Translations under genes and position numbers: made by a program
Shown here: positions 25,002 through 34,187 of the stretch, one piece after another
Layout of the letters: the number at the start of each line of letters is the position of its first letter
How positions within the stretch are numbered: position 1 is the first letter of the stretch
The notes under the pieces: generated by a model
Seen by the model: only the letters and a program-made list of their open reading frames with translations
What the model was told of the DNA's origin: nothing
The model's database searches: none
Source: JAYFQE01 sp034927345
GTDB taxonomy: Bacteria > Bacillota > Clostridia > Saccharofermentanales > UBA5734
Direction of reading: 5' to 3'
Assembly (NCBI GenBank): GCA_034927345.1
Contig: JAYFQE010000013.1
Location: 4,025 to 68,024, forward strand
Length of the DNA: 64,000 bases

Positions 25002-26357
25002 GTGGACTTTATGAGTGCAGAACATCAACCGCGTTTCATGTATCAAAATTTAGCCGAACTGGAAGCAGAGCTTGAGCATTTAAATCTATCGCTCCCGATG
25101 AAGGGCTCCTGGACGGCCTTGGCACAGCCGGTAAACATTGGCCGGGGGACAGCTCCCAATCGGCTGGCTGTCCATCCGATGGAAGGCTGCGATGGCACGG
25201 CGGATGGCCGGCCTTCGGAACTGACATACCGTCGGTATCGCCGTTTTGCCGCAGGCGGTGCCGGCTTGATTTGGATGGAAGCGACAGCCGTGACGCCTGA
25301 AGGGCGGGCCAATCCGCGGCAATTGCAAATCAATGAAGCGAATCTGCCGGTTTTTCGCGCGTGGTTGAACGACATTGACGATATTGCGCCGCAAAAGCCC
25401 TATAAAGTTCTTCAATTAACGCATAGCGGACGTTATGCTCGCCCGGAGGGCACGCCGAAGCCGCAGGTGGCGGTTGAGAATCCATGGCTGGATAAAACCG
25501 GGCAAAAAATGGAGATCATGAGTGATGAGCAGCTGGCGGCTCTGGTTCCGCTGTATCGGCGGGCAGCCGAAATGGCTTATGCCGCGGGCTTTGACGCTGT
25601 AGATATTAAAGCGTGCCACCGTTACCTGATCAGTGAACTGCTTTCCGCCCACACCAGGCCGGGCCCATATGGCGGCAGTCTGGAGAACCGGACCCGCCTG
25701 CTGCTGGACATTATTCATGCCGTGCGCGAAGCGGCGCCTATCGATGTGGCTGTCCGGCTGAATGCTTTTGATGAAATCCCTTATCCCTATGGCTGGGGTG
25801 TTGACGCCAATGACTTTCACAAACCAGATTGGCGCGAACCGGTTGAGCTGGTCCGGCTTTTAGCGGCTGCCGGCGTTACGCTCATTGATGTGACCGGCGG
25901 CAATCCTTATTACAATCCCCATGTCAACCGGCCGTATGATGCCGGACCCTATACGCCGCCGGATCATCCGCTGATTCATGCCGTTAAGCTGATCGGCGCA
26001 GCGCGGACGATGAAAACCGCAGTTCCGGAGATGCGGATTATTGCCACCGGACTGACCTGGTTCCGCCAATTTGCCGGCCCGCTGGCCGCCGGTTTAGTTG
26101 AGCAAAACTGGTGCGATCTGGCCGGCTTTGGCCGGTTGGCTTTCGCTTATCCGGATTTTGCCGCGGATCTTTTAGCGGGCGGCGGCCTGAAAAGCAGCCG
26201 CTGCTGCATAACCTGCGGCAAGTGCAGCCAGATCATGCGGGATGGCGGCACTACAGGCTGCGTCGTTCGCGACGCTGCGGTTTATCTGGATCTTTACCGC
26301 GCCGGCCGAGCCGGAAAACCGCCGGTCGACGGCAGCAAGGTGGCAGAGCATGTCTGA
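25002..26357 (+). CDS. NADH:flavin oxidoreductase, Old Yellow Enzyme family
   Basis: This ~451-residue FMN-binding TIM barrel has 'NRLAVHPMEGCDGTADGRPSE' near the N-terminus, 'QLTHSGRYARPEG' (FMN and substrate contacts), 'GFDAVDIKACHRYLISELLSAHTRPGPYGGSLENRTR' (active site), and a C-terminal 'CCITCGKCSQIMRDGGTTGC' Cys cluster. The second FAD domain of 2,4-dienoyl-CoA reductases is absent; a separate FAD protein is encoded three genes downstream. It probably reduces an activated C=C bond. GGGAGG 5 nt before GTG 25002 decides the start. It is the first gene of an operon with a LacI regulator, an SDR and an FAD protein. Confidence 0.85.
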   Translation: MDFMSAEHQPRFMYQNLAELEAELEHLNLSLPMKGSWTALAQPVNIGRGTAPNRLAVHPMEGCDGTADGRPSELTYRRYRRFAAGGAGLIWMEATAVTPEGRANPRQLQINEANLPVFRAWLNDIDDIAPQKPYKVLQLTHSGRYARPEGTPKPQVAVENPWLDKTGQKMEIMSDEQLAALVPLYRRAAEMAYAAGFDAVDIKACHRYLISELLSAHTRPGPYGGSLENRTRLLLDIIHAVREAAPIDVAVRLNAFDEIPYPYGWGVDANDFHKPDWREPVELVRLLAAAGVTLIDVTGGNPYYNPHVNRPYDAGPYTPPDHPLIHAVKLIGAARTMKTAVPEMRIIATGLTWFRQFAGPLAAGLVEQNWCDLAGFGRLAFAYPDFAADLLAGGGLKSSRCCITCGKCSQIMRDGGTTGCVVRDAAVYLDLYRAGRAGKPPVDGSKVAEHV

Positions 26358-27411
26358 CCGTCAGACTACCATTAAGGATGTTGCTCTGGCTTGCGGTGTT
26401 TCAGCCAGTACGGTTTCACGCGCGCTCAGCGGTAAAATTCCGGTCAATCGGGAAACGATGGAACGAATCAAACAAGCGGCGGAACGGCTGCATTATGTTC
26501 CCAGCATTCTGGCGCAAAGTCTTAAAGAAGGTTCCAGCAGAACGATCGGTTTGATCGTGCCCGATATAACCAATCCGGTTTTTCCGGCGGTTGCCTTAGG
26601 CGCCGAAACAGAAGCGGTCCGGCAAGGCTATCAAATCTTTTTAACGCATTCGCATGAAAATCCGGAACAGGAGAAACAGCTGGCCCAGATGTTGATTCAG
26701 CGTCAGGTCGACGGTTTGCTGATTGCGACTTCCTGCCGCGGCCAGGCGTCGCCGGCTGACTGGCTGCCCGAATCTGTACCGGTGTGCCAGCTCGTGCGGC
26801 GGCAGACTGATCGCCTACCATCCGTAACGGTCGACCAATTCATGCTTGGCCGTCTGGCTGCCCGGCATTTATTGGAGACCGGTCGAAAAAAACCATTGAT
26901 CCTGGCCGGCGATCAGACATTGGCGATCCATCGGGACCGCCTGGAGGGATTTCGGCAAACCCTGAAGCAGGCTAACATTGAATTACCGCAGGAACGAATC
27001 ATCGACAGCAGCATGAACGATGAAAACGGCGTTCGGATAACGTTTAACTTGCTTCGGGCATTTCAAGCTTCGATTGACAGTATTTTTGCCGCGTCGGATA
27101 TGCAGGCCCTCGGCGTTATCCGGGCTCTGGGGTTACGGCAGATATCGGTGCCCCGGCAGATCGCCGTCATCGGGCTGGACAATCTGGGCATCAGCGCCTT
27201 ATGTACGCCGACCATGACGTGCATCAGCCAGCCGTTGCAGGAGGTCGGCCGCCTGGCCTGCCAGCGGCTTCTGGAAAACCTACATTCCGGCCAGATCAGG
27301 CGGGAAGAAGAGAAAACGGGGATAACCGGCGCTGCCGGAATAAAATCAGGTCAGCCGGCTGTCCGGCATGACCTGCTGCCTTGCGAGCTTTATATTGGCG
27401 AAACGACTTAA
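26350..27411 (+). CDS. LacI family transcriptional regulator
   Basis: This ~353-residue protein has an N-terminal helix-turn-helix and hinge ('TIKDVALACGVSASTVSRALSGKIPVNRETMERIKQAAERLHYVPSILAQSLKEG'), then a periplasmic-binding-protein-like effector domain ('TIGLIVPDITNPVFPAVALGAETEA', 'IAVIGLDNLGISALCTPTMTCISQP'). The ATG at 26350 lies inside the end of the OYE gene (8-bp overlap), so the two are translationally coupled. It probably represses its own operon through the CAATCGATTG-type sites upstream; this is inferred from position and dyad form. The sugar-like effector is unknown, but the adjacent uxa operon makes a uronate or its derivative a reasonable guess. Confidence 0.9.
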   Translation: MSDRQTTIKDVALACGVSASTVSRALSGKIPVNRETMERIKQAAERLHYVPSILAQSLKEGSSRTIGLIVPDITNPVFPAVALGAETEAVRQGYQIFLTHSHENPEQEKQLAQMLIQRQVDGLLIATSCRGQASPADWLPESVPVCQLVRRQTDRLPSVTVDQFMLGRLAARHLLETGRKKPLILAGDQTLAIHRDRLEGFRQTLKQANIELPQERIIDSSMNDENGVRITFNLLRAFQASIDSIFAASDMQALGVIRALGLRQISVPRQIAVIGLDNLGISALCTPTMTCISQPLQEVGRLACQRLLENLHSGQIRREEEKTGITGAAGIKSGQPAVRHDLLPCELYIGETT

Positions 27412-27430
27412 CAAGGAGGAGATTATAGAT

Positions 27431-28213
27431 ATGAAAATTGGTATGATAACCGGCGGATGCCGTGGTATTGGTTTGGCGATCAGCCGGCAGCTGCAGCGGG
27501 ACGGTTATGCCTTATCGATTCTGGGTACGGCGGATCCGCGGCAGGTGACAGGCGTTCTCGAAGAATTGCGCAGCGTCGGGCCGGTCAGTTATACGCAGGG
27601 TAATTTGGCGGAATCGGCCGGCCGGGCACAATTTATCCAGGATACTCTTGCAGCTTATAACCGGATCGACCTATTGGTCAATAATGCCGGCGTTGCGCCT
27701 CTGACCCGCGCCGATCTTCTGGAAATGGGTGAAGATAGTTATGATCACGTCATGTCGGTCAACCTGAAGGGCCCGGTTTTTTTATCGCAGCTGGTAGCCC
27801 GTCAGATGCTGGAGCAACCGGCGCCGGATGAGCATCGTGCCAACGGCAGCGTCCCGCGCGGCATGGTGATCAATATCAGCTCGATTTCAGCCGATACGGT
27901 ATCGATCAACCGCAGTGAGTATTGCTTGTCAAAAGCCGCCCTTTCCATGTTTACCCAATTGCTCGCCGCCCGTCTGGCCGGCGATTCTATTCCAGTATAT
28001 GAAATCCGGCCGGGTATCATCAAAACCGATATGACGGCTCTGGTTCAAACGCGGTATGATGACCTGATCGAACAGGGACTGCTTCCGATCGCCCGCTGGG
28101 GTCTGCCGGAAGATGTGGCTGACGCCGTTTCTCTATTGGCTTCCGGGCGTTTGTCTTATTCAACCGGCGAATGCCTGCATGTCGACGGCGGTTTCCACAT
28201 CCGCCGCCTGTGA
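27431..28213 (+). CDS. Short-chain dehydrogenase/reductase (SDR, FabG-like)
   Basis: This ~260-residue classical SDR has the cofactor motif 'TGGCRGIG' (about residues 7-14), 'NNAGVAP', and the catalytic Ser...Tyr-x3-Lys in 'INISSISADTVSINRSEYCLSK'. The C-terminus 'YSTGECLHVDGGFHIRRL' is typical of FabG-like enzymes. It oxidises or reduces a hydroxyl/keto group with NAD(P). ATG 27431 is preferred over longer frames because AAGGAGGA lies ~10 nt upstream. It sits between the LacI regulator and the FAD protein, so it probably acts in the same unknown redox pathway rather than in fatty acid synthesis. Confidence 0.88.
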   Translation: MKIGMITGGCRGIGLAISRQLQRDGYALSILGTADPRQVTGVLEELRSVGPVSYTQGNLAESAGRAQFIQDTLAAYNRIDLLVNNAGVAPLTRADLLEMGEDSYDHVMSVNLKGPVFLSQLVARQMLEQPAPDEHRANGSVPRGMVINISSISADTVSINRSEYCLSKAALSMFTQLLAARLAGDSIPVYEIRPGIIKTDMTALVQTRYDDLIEQGLLPIARWGLPEDVADAVSLLASGRLSYSTGECLHVDGGFHIRRL

Positions 28214-28229
28214 AAGGGAGCGATCTGCG

Positions 28230-30260
28230 ATGAATGGCAAAACGATGATTGTCGCCGGCATCACGGTTTCCGTCCTGGATTTTCCGGCGGTAGTCGTCGG
28301 CAGCGGCGCCGCCGGCCTCGCAGCGGCCATGCGTCTCGAGAAGGGCGGCCTGTGCCGAACCGCTTTGTTAACCGAGTCTTTTCAAGCCGGAACTTCGCGC
28401 AATACCGGTTCCGACAAGCAAACCTACTATAAACTATCATTGGCCGGCGATATGCCCGACTCCATAACCGAACTGGCTGATACTTTATTTCAGGGCGGTT
28501 GTATGGACGGCGATCTGGCGCGCATTGAAGCTGCGTTATCTGCGGATTGTTTTCACTGGCTGTGCGACCTGGGAGTTCCGTTTCCCCGCAATCAATATGG
28601 TGAAGCGGTCGGTTACAAAACCGATCATGATCCCAAATGCCGGGCGACTTCAGCCGGTCCCTTAACCTCGCGCTGGATGGTTGAATGCCTGGAAAAGGCC
28701 TTACAAAAGACTTCAATACAAATTTTAGACGGCTGGCAGGTTATCCGGCTGCTTACCGATGCCGAAGGCCGGGAGATCCGCGGTTTATTATGCCTGAACC
28801 GGCAAAATCCGACAGAACGCGCCGATCGTTATCTGATTGTCCGCAGCCGCCGCGTGATCTTTGCGGTTGGCGGGCCGGCCATGCTGTATGCCGATTCGGT
28901 TTACCCGGCCAGTCAGATGGGCGCGTCCGGTTTGGCGCTGGAAGCCGGCGTCCGGGGCAAGAATCTGACGGAGTGGCAGTATGGCCTGGCTTCGCTAAAA
29001 CCGCGCTGGAATGTTTCCGGCAGTTACCAGCAAGTCCTGCCCCGTTATTTTTCCACCGATCAGGCCGGAGGCGATTGCCGTGAGTTCCTGGAGGAATGCC
29101 TGCCGGACGAAACGCAACGGTTGGGCGCCGTCTTCCGTAAGGGGTACGAATGGCCTTTTGACGTACGCAAAATCGCCGGATCGTCGTTGATCGATCTCTT
29201 GGTCTATCAGGAAACCATCCTGCGTAACCGGCGGGTTTTCCTCGATTACCAGGTAAATCCGGGCCAAAAACCCATCTGTCTGGATAAACTCGATTCGGAA
29301 ACCGCTGATTTCTGGCATCGGGCCGGTATCAACCAGGAAACGCCCTTCCAACGGCTTCTCCATCTCAACCAACCTGCTGTTGACTTCTATCGCAGCCAGG
29401 GTGTGGATTTGGCAAGAGAGCCTTTGGAAATCCGGCTTTGCGCTCAGCATCACAATGGCGGGTTGGCCGGAGACGGGTGGTGGCAGAGCAATCTGGCCGG
29501 ATTTTATCCGATCGGCGAAGTCAACGGAAGCCATGGCGTTTACCGGCCCGGCGGCAGCGCTTTGAACAGCGGACAGGTTGGCGCTTTACGCGCGGCTCGG
29601 CATATCTGTTCCGAATGGCGCGCCGATTCCGCCAGGTTGGATGACAGGGAATTGCAGAATTGCTGGATCGAACCGGAATTTGAACCGGCAATCTGCCGCC
29701 AGATCGAGGAAAAAGTAAGCTGGGTTGAAAATCGGCTGTCGCCGGATCGCCCTCTTTTCCCGTTAGCCGAGGCCTGGAAACGGGCAGTTCGGCGTATGAG
29801 CCGCGCCGCCGGCGCTTTTCGGGCCATTGAACACTTAGAAGCGGCTGAGCGGGAAAACAGCGAAGAACTGGCGGCTGTAGATCGGACGTTGTATGTTGCT
29901 GCCGCCGGTCAACTAAGCATGGCATGCCGTTATCGGGAATTATTGCAGACAGAGCGTTATTATCTGGCCGCTATGCTGGATTATGTCCGCCGGGGCGGCG
30001 TCAGCCGCGGATCGGCGCTCTATCTGGACCCGGCCGGGCAATTGCCGGCTTCCGGATTGCCGGAATGGTCGCGCTGCCGGTTGCCGCGAGCCGGCCGGCC
30101 GGATCATGCGGATGAGATTCAAGAATTGGATACCGCGGCGGGCGAAATAAAATTCACGTGGCGGCCGGTTCATCCTTTACCGCGGCCGGACGATGTTTTT
30201 GAGCAAGTCTGGCGCGAGTGCCGGGCAAATTCCCCGAATACCCTTGGCAGCTCCCGGTGA
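28230..30260 (+). CDS. FAD-dependent oxidoreductase, fumarate-reductase/succinate-dehydrogenase flavoprotein family
   Basis: This ~676-residue protein has the N-terminal FAD motif 'AVVVGSGAAGLAAAMRLEKGG' and a second FAD contact 'FYPIGEVNGSHGVYRPGGSALNSGQVGALRAARH', as in the FAD_binding_2 family. 'LRLCAQHHNGGLAGDGWW' precedes it. It probably reduces or oxidises a C=C or alpha-hydroxy compound and might pass electrons to the OYE-like enzyme. An AAAGGGAG site supports ATG 28230. It is the last gene of the OYE-LacI-SDR-FAD operon. No heme or iron-sulphur partner is encoded nearby, and the substrate is unknown. Confidence 0.85.
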   Translation: MNGKTMIVAGITVSVLDFPAVVVGSGAAGLAAAMRLEKGGLCRTALLTESFQAGTSRNTGSDKQTYYKLSLAGDMPDSITELADTLFQGGCMDGDLARIEAALSADCFHWLCDLGVPFPRNQYGEAVGYKTDHDPKCRATSAGPLTSRWMVECLEKALQKTSIQILDGWQVIRLLTDAEGREIRGLLCLNRQNPTERADRYLIVRSRRVIFAVGGPAMLYADSVYPASQMGASGLALEAGVRGKNLTEWQYGLASLKPRWNVSGSYQQVLPRYFSTDQAGGDCREFLEECLPDETQRLGAVFRKGYEWPFDVRKIAGSSLIDLLVYQETILRNRRVFLDYQVNPGQKPICLDKLDSETADFWHRAGINQETPFQRLLHLNQPAVDFYRSQGVDLAREPLEIRLCAQHHNGGLAGDGWWQSNLAGFYPIGEVNGSHGVYRPGGSALNSGQVGALRAARHICSEWRADSARLDDRELQNCWIEPEFEPAICRQIEEKVSWVENRLSPDRPLFPLAEAWKRAVRRMSRAAGAFRAIEHLEAAERENSEELAAVDRTLYVAAAGQLSMACRYRELLQTERYYLAAMLDYVRRGGVSRGSALYLDPAGQLPASGLPEWSRCRLPRAGRPDHADEIQELDTAAGEIKFTWRPVHPLPRPDDVFEQVWRECRANSPNTLGSSR

Positions 30261-30271
30261 TTTGGTATAAT
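30244..30271 (+). promoter_or_regulatory. Sigma-A promoter of the PPi-phosphofructokinase gene
   Basis: TTGGCA (30244-30249), a 16-nt spacer and TATAAT (30266-30271) lie over the stop codon of the FAD protein gene, 49 bp before the next start. The phosphofructokinase can therefore be transcribed separately from the redox operon. Confidence 0.65.
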
Positions 30272-30319
30272 AGCGACTGAACCTATTGGATCGCAGACCA
30301 CCGCAGGCAGGAGGATCAT

Positions 30320-31609
30320 ATGCAGAAGAAAAACGCATTGGTTGCATTGGGAGGGGGACCTTCACCGGTCATTAACGCATCGCTGGCCGGAGTGATTGAT
30401 CGCTGCCGCGACTATCCCGACAGTATAGGCGGGCTTTATGCGGCCTGGCACGGCGTCGAGGGAATTCTGCGTGAGGAATTTGTCGACCTGAATACCCAGG
30501 ATCCTGCCGAACTGGCTCGTTTGAAACAAACGCCGGCATCCGGCGCGATCGGTACATGCCGCTATAAACTGGGTCCTAATCAACAGGAGGATTTCGAACG
30601 GATTGTCGAGGTCTTGCGTGCGCATCATATCGGCTGGTTTTTTTATATCGGCGGCAACGACTCGATGGATACGGCCGATAAGGTATCCAAGCTGGCGCGC
30701 GAACGCGGTCTGGATATTGTGGTAACCGGCGTCCCGAAGACGATTGACAACGATGTGGGCGACGAAGCGCGAACCATCATCGACCATACGCCGGGATATG
30801 GCAGTACAGCGCGTTATTGGGCCAGCATCTTGCAGGATACAGAAGAAGAGAACCGAGGGATGTCGGTATCGGAGTGCGTATCGGTCTGGCAGGCTATGGG
30901 CCGGCGGTCCGGTTTTATTACAGCGGCATCACGTCTGGCTGATCCGGACCGGAATTGGCCGCTGCAGCTTTATTTCGCCGAAGCCGGTCATAATCTGGAA
31001 TCGATGGCCGAGGCGGTAAACCGGTCGCTTATGCAATCCGGCCGCTGTATCGTGGTGGTTAACGAAGGTTTTGATGTGGGAACCATCGGCGCGGCTCGCG
31101 ATGGATTTGGACATATTGAATATGGCGCCAGCCAGATGTCGGCAGCCCAGATGGTGGTCAATTATCTCAACCGGGTTGGCTTGAAAGCGCGCGGCCAGGC
31201 TACCGGCCAGGTTCCCGGCGTTCTGCAGCGGTCTTCTTCCATTTACCGTTCGGTGGTTGATATTGAAGAAGCTTACGAAGTGGGCGCACATGCCGTGGAC
31301 CTTGCTCATACGGCGGGTACCGGCTATATGGCGACGCTATTGCGTGAACCTGGCGAAACTTACCAGGTTCGATATGACAAGGTCGATCTGCGGACCGTAG
31401 CTAATTCCGAACGGTTTTTACCCAAAACCTGGATATCGGACGACGGGTTGGATGTCACCGACGATTTTATCCGGTATGCCCGGCCGCTGATTGGCGACCG
31501 TTGGCCGGAGATACCTCTGGAAAACGGGCTGCCGCGGTTTGCCAGGCTGAAAATCCGGTTTATCGACCCATTATGCCCGGCATATATTCCGGTGGCGCTG
31601 CGCCCATGA
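30320..31609 (+). CDS. pfp: Diphosphate-dependent phosphofructokinase
   Basis: The protein has 429 residues. 'ALVALGGGPSPVINASLAG' opens the phosphofructokinase fold. 'GGNDSMDTA' (residues 111-119) and 'PKTIDND' (139-145) are diagnostic; the Lys in PKTIDND marks the pyrophosphate-dependent group, where ATP-dependent enzymes have Gly. It converts fructose-6-phosphate to fructose-1,6-bisphosphate with PPi and can run in reverse. Together with pyruvate phosphate dikinase (54209) it points to PPi-based glycolysis in this organism. AGGAGG precedes the ATG. The stop overlaps the next gene as ATGA. Confidence 0.92.
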   Translation: MQKKNALVALGGGPSPVINASLAGVIDRCRDYPDSIGGLYAAWHGVEGILREEFVDLNTQDPAELARLKQTPASGAIGTCRYKLGPNQQEDFERIVEVLRAHHIGWFFYIGGNDSMDTADKVSKLARERGLDIVVTGVPKTIDNDVGDEARTIIDHTPGYGSTARYWASILQDTEEENRGMSVSECVSVWQAMGRRSGFITAASRLADPDRNWPLQLYFAEAGHNLESMAEAVNRSLMQSGRCIVVVNEGFDVGTIGAARDGFGHIEYGASQMSAAQMVVNYLNRVGLKARGQATGQVPGVLQRSSSIYRSVVDIEEAYEVGAHAVDLAHTAGTGYMATLLREPGETYQVRYDKVDLRTVANSERFLPKTWISDDGLDVTDDFIRYARPLIGDRWPEIPLENGLPRFARLKIRFIDPLCPAYIPVALRP

Positions 31610-31890
31610 CAAGGCAGCAAATCCTGTCCGCCCTGATCCCGATCCTGCTGCTTATCAATGGGGTAGCGCTGGTCCTGATGGGCTGGGATAAAAGAAAAGC
31701 GCAGCGTCATGACCGACGGATCCCTGAGAAGGTGTTCTTTGGGTTGGCTTTGTGCGGCGGCGCGGCCGGAATATGGGCCGGTATGGGCTTGTTTCGCCAT
31801 AAAACCAGACATCCGGCATTTCTATGGGGCATTCCGGCTATTTTGCTGATTCAGTTGTTCGTTGCTTTTCTTATATCAACGGTTTTTTAA
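31606..31890 (+). CDS. DUF1294 small membrane protein
   Basis: This 94-residue protein has hydrophobic segments at the N-terminus ('ALIPILLLINGVALVLMGWDKRKA'), in the middle ('FFGLALCGGAAGIWAGMGLF') and at the C-terminus ('IPAILLIQLFVAFLIS'). 'WDKRKAQ' and 'FRHKTRHPAF' are the conserved basic motifs of DUF1294 proteins, whose function is not known. Its ATG overlaps the stop of the phosphofructokinase gene (ATGA), so the two are coupled. It ends 4 bp inside the convergent AraC gene. Confidence 0.85.
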   Translation: MTRQQILSALIPILLLINGVALVLMGWDKRKAQRHDRRIPEKVFFGLALCGGAAGIWAGMGLFRHKTRHPAFLWGIPAILLIQLFVAFLISTVF

Positions 31891-32720
31891 AATCGGTGAA
31901 GACGCCTGTATTCTGAGGGCGCGTAGCCGGTTTGTTCTTTAAACTGCTTGGAGAAATAATAAATATCATGAATGCCGACTTGGCGGGCAATCTCCGACAA
32001 GGTGGCCGACGTAGTCAGAATCAGGATGCCGGCTTTATCAATCCGCCGCCGGTTGATGTACTGGATCGGCGATTGGCCCAGGTGATTGCGGAAAACCCGG
32101 CTGAAATAATTAGGATGAAGATGAACGATCCGGGCCAGATTATCAACAGTCATGGCGCAATCCAGATTGCGGTCGATGAATTGAACAACCTGCTGTAACT
32201 TGCCGCCAAGCGGCGAAGCCGGCAGGGAAAGCTGGGTGCTGCCGGCGAGATTCAGATAGTCGGCGATCAGATCCAACAGGGCGGATTTGATCGAAAGCGG
32301 AGCTGCGAATTGGTCGCTGCCGCAGTTTTGAAGCAGCCGTTCGAATTTTGCGGCAACCGATCCGGGATCCAAAACCCGGACATAATGCGGTATGTCCAGC
32401 AGCTGCGCCAGATCCACGTCGCCGACCATCGCTGTGAAATGACACCAGTATTTTGTCAGGAGGTTGTCTTTTCGTGTCGCCGAGTAGGATTGCCGAACGC
32501 CTCTGGGCATCCAGAACCATTGGCCGGCCTGAGGCGTGTATTCATGCCCGTCGATCGTCAGGCTGCCTTCGCCGGCGCAGATAAAATAGAATTTGTTATA
32601 ATTGGGGACATAATCCAGATACTGCCATTCCGGCCATACCGTCAGATATCCCCAACTGAGGACCTGCACCTGAACCTGAGCCAAAAAATTCTGTACGACC
32701 AGCTGATCATTCTTTATCAT
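31887..32720 (-). CDS. AraC family transcriptional regulator
   Basis: This 277-residue protein has an N-terminal cupin domain ('NKFYFICAGEGSLTIDGHEYTPQAGQWFWMPRGVRQSY') and a C-terminal AraC domain ('MTVDNLARIVHLHPNYFSRVFRNHLGQSPIQYINRRRIDKAGILI', 'LSEIARQVGIHDIYYFSKQFKEQTGYAPSEYRRLHRF'). It is divergent from the GH29 fucosidase gene across a 156-bp gap and is the obvious candidate activator of that gene. It is the third AraC gene in the window and is not close to the two at 18203-20135. Confidence 0.9.
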   Translation of the reverse strand: MIKNDQLVVQNFLAQVQVQVLSWGYLTVWPEWQYLDYVPNYNKFYFICAGEGSLTIDGHEYTPQAGQWFWMPRGVRQSYSATRKDNLLTKYWCHFTAMVGDVDLAQLLDIPHYVRVLDPGSVAAKFERLLQNCGSDQFAAPLSIKSALLDLIADYLNLAGSTQLSLPASPLGGKLQQVVQFIDRNLDCAMTVDNLARIVHLHPNYFSRVFRNHLGQSPIQYINRRRIDKAGILILTTSATLSEIARQVGIHDIYYFSKQFKEQTGYAPSEYRRLHRF

Positions 32721-32876
32721 TTTTTCTTATCGCCTGTCTGATTTATACAAATTATGCTTAGCTTTGTCCATCTCAATTATAGGGTAAAAACGGTACAATG
32801 CAATCATGGGTATTCTGCCTGCACAGCATGAAATCATGACACAGCCGGTATCATCCGGAATTACAGGAGGTTTGAT

Positions 32877-34187
32877 ATGGATCAATATGAAATAAGACAG
32901 GAACGGACACGCTGGTTTCAAGAAGCTCGCTTCGGCTTGTTTATTCATTGGGGGCTCTATGCGATACCGGCGCGCGGCGAATGGGTCCGCTCGGTCGAGA
33001 AAATCGATATACCCGAGTATCAACCTTATTTCGACGCATTCAATCCGACCTTGTTCGATCCCCGGCAATGGGCCAGAGCAGCCCGGCAGGCCGGTATGAA
33101 ATATGCCGTTATGACAGCCAAGCACCACGATGGATTCTGCCTTTTTGATTCGGCGCTGACGGACTATAAATCGACAAAAACCCAGTGCGGCCGGGATTTG
33201 ATCCGGGAATACCTGGATGCTTTCCGTGCCGAAGGTTTGAAAGTCGGCGTATATTATTCACTTCTGGACTGGTATCACCCGGGTTATCCGGCTTATGACG
33301 ACGCCAATCATCCGATGCGCGGCAACGAAGCCTATAAAGGACAGCCCCGTGATTTTGACAGCTATGTCGCCTATTTGCATGGACAGGTCCGCGAGTTGTG
33401 CACCAACTATGGCAAGATCGACATCATCTGGTTCGATTTTTCCTATGACAAGATGACCGGCGAAAAGTGGCAGGCTACCCGCCTGGTTGAAATGGTTCGC
33501 TCACTGCAGCCGGGTATCTTGATCGATAACCGTCTGGCCGCCTCAGGCAGCGACAGCTCAAGTATCCGCAGCGTTAATCCGCCTGTTTATGCCGGCGATT
33601 TTGCTTCGCCGGAACAGATCATACCGCCCATGGGTGTTGTTGATGAAATCGGCCGGCCGATTCCCTGGGAAGCTTGCGTGACCATGAATAACAACTGGGG
33701 TTATTGCTCGACCGACAAGTTGTTCAAGTCTCCTAAGCTGCTGATCCGCAAATTGGTGGAGTGCGTCAGCAAGAACGGCAATCTGCTTCTGAATATCGGA
33801 CCTGACGCCAAAGGGTTGATCCCGGAGGAGTCTTTGGCGATCATGAACGAAATAGGCTCCTGGATGCGGCTGAACGGCGACAGCATTTACGGCTGCGCGT
33901 CGGCCGGACTGGATAAGCCGGATTGGGGTTACTATACCCGTAAAGGACAGCGCCTTTTTGCCCATGTCTTTGACGGCAATATTGGTTCGCTGCCGCTTAC
34001 CGGCCTGTGCGGAAAGGCCCGCAGCGCGCGCCGGCTGGCCGACGCTTCGGAAATGCGCTTCTCCCATTCCTGGAACCATGCCGAATACCCGAAGGACTTG
34101 TTTCTTAATTTTGGCCCGAATGACACCTTTACCTATCCATTGCCGGACGACAAAGATACAGTCGTTGAACTGGATATGCTGCCTTGA
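32877..34187 (+). CDS. Alpha-L-fucosidase-like glycoside hydrolase (GH29)
   Basis: The protein has 436 residues. 'RFGLFIHWGLYAIPARGEWVRS', 'AGMKYAVMTAKHHDGFCLFDS' and 'IDIIWFDFSYD' are the GH29 signatures; Asp187 in WFD is the expected nucleophile. 'NGNLLLNIGPDAKGLIPEE' closes the barrel. There is no signal peptide, so it acts in the cytosol on imported fucosides. The acid/base residue cannot be fixed without alignment. An AGGAGG site precedes the ATG. The regulator at 31887 diverges from it. The last 55 bp overlap the convergent apbE gene, an unusually long overlap. Confidence 0.9.
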   Translation: MDQYEIRQERTRWFQEARFGLFIHWGLYAIPARGEWVRSVEKIDIPEYQPYFDAFNPTLFDPRQWARAARQAGMKYAVMTAKHHDGFCLFDSALTDYKSTKTQCGRDLIREYLDAFRAEGLKVGVYYSLLDWYHPGYPAYDDANHPMRGNEAYKGQPRDFDSYVAYLHGQVRELCTNYGKIDIIWFDFSYDKMTGEKWQATRLVEMVRSLQPGILIDNRLAASGSDSSSIRSVNPPVYAGDFASPEQIIPPMGVVDEIGRPIPWEACVTMNNNWGYCSTDKLFKSPKLLIRKLVECVSKNGNLLLNIGPDAKGLIPEESLAIMNEIGSWMRLNGDSIYGCASAGLDKPDWGYYTRKGQRLFAHVFDGNIGSLPLTGLCGKARSARRLADASEMRFSHSWNHAEYPKDLFLNFGPNDTFTYPLPDDKDTVVELDMLP

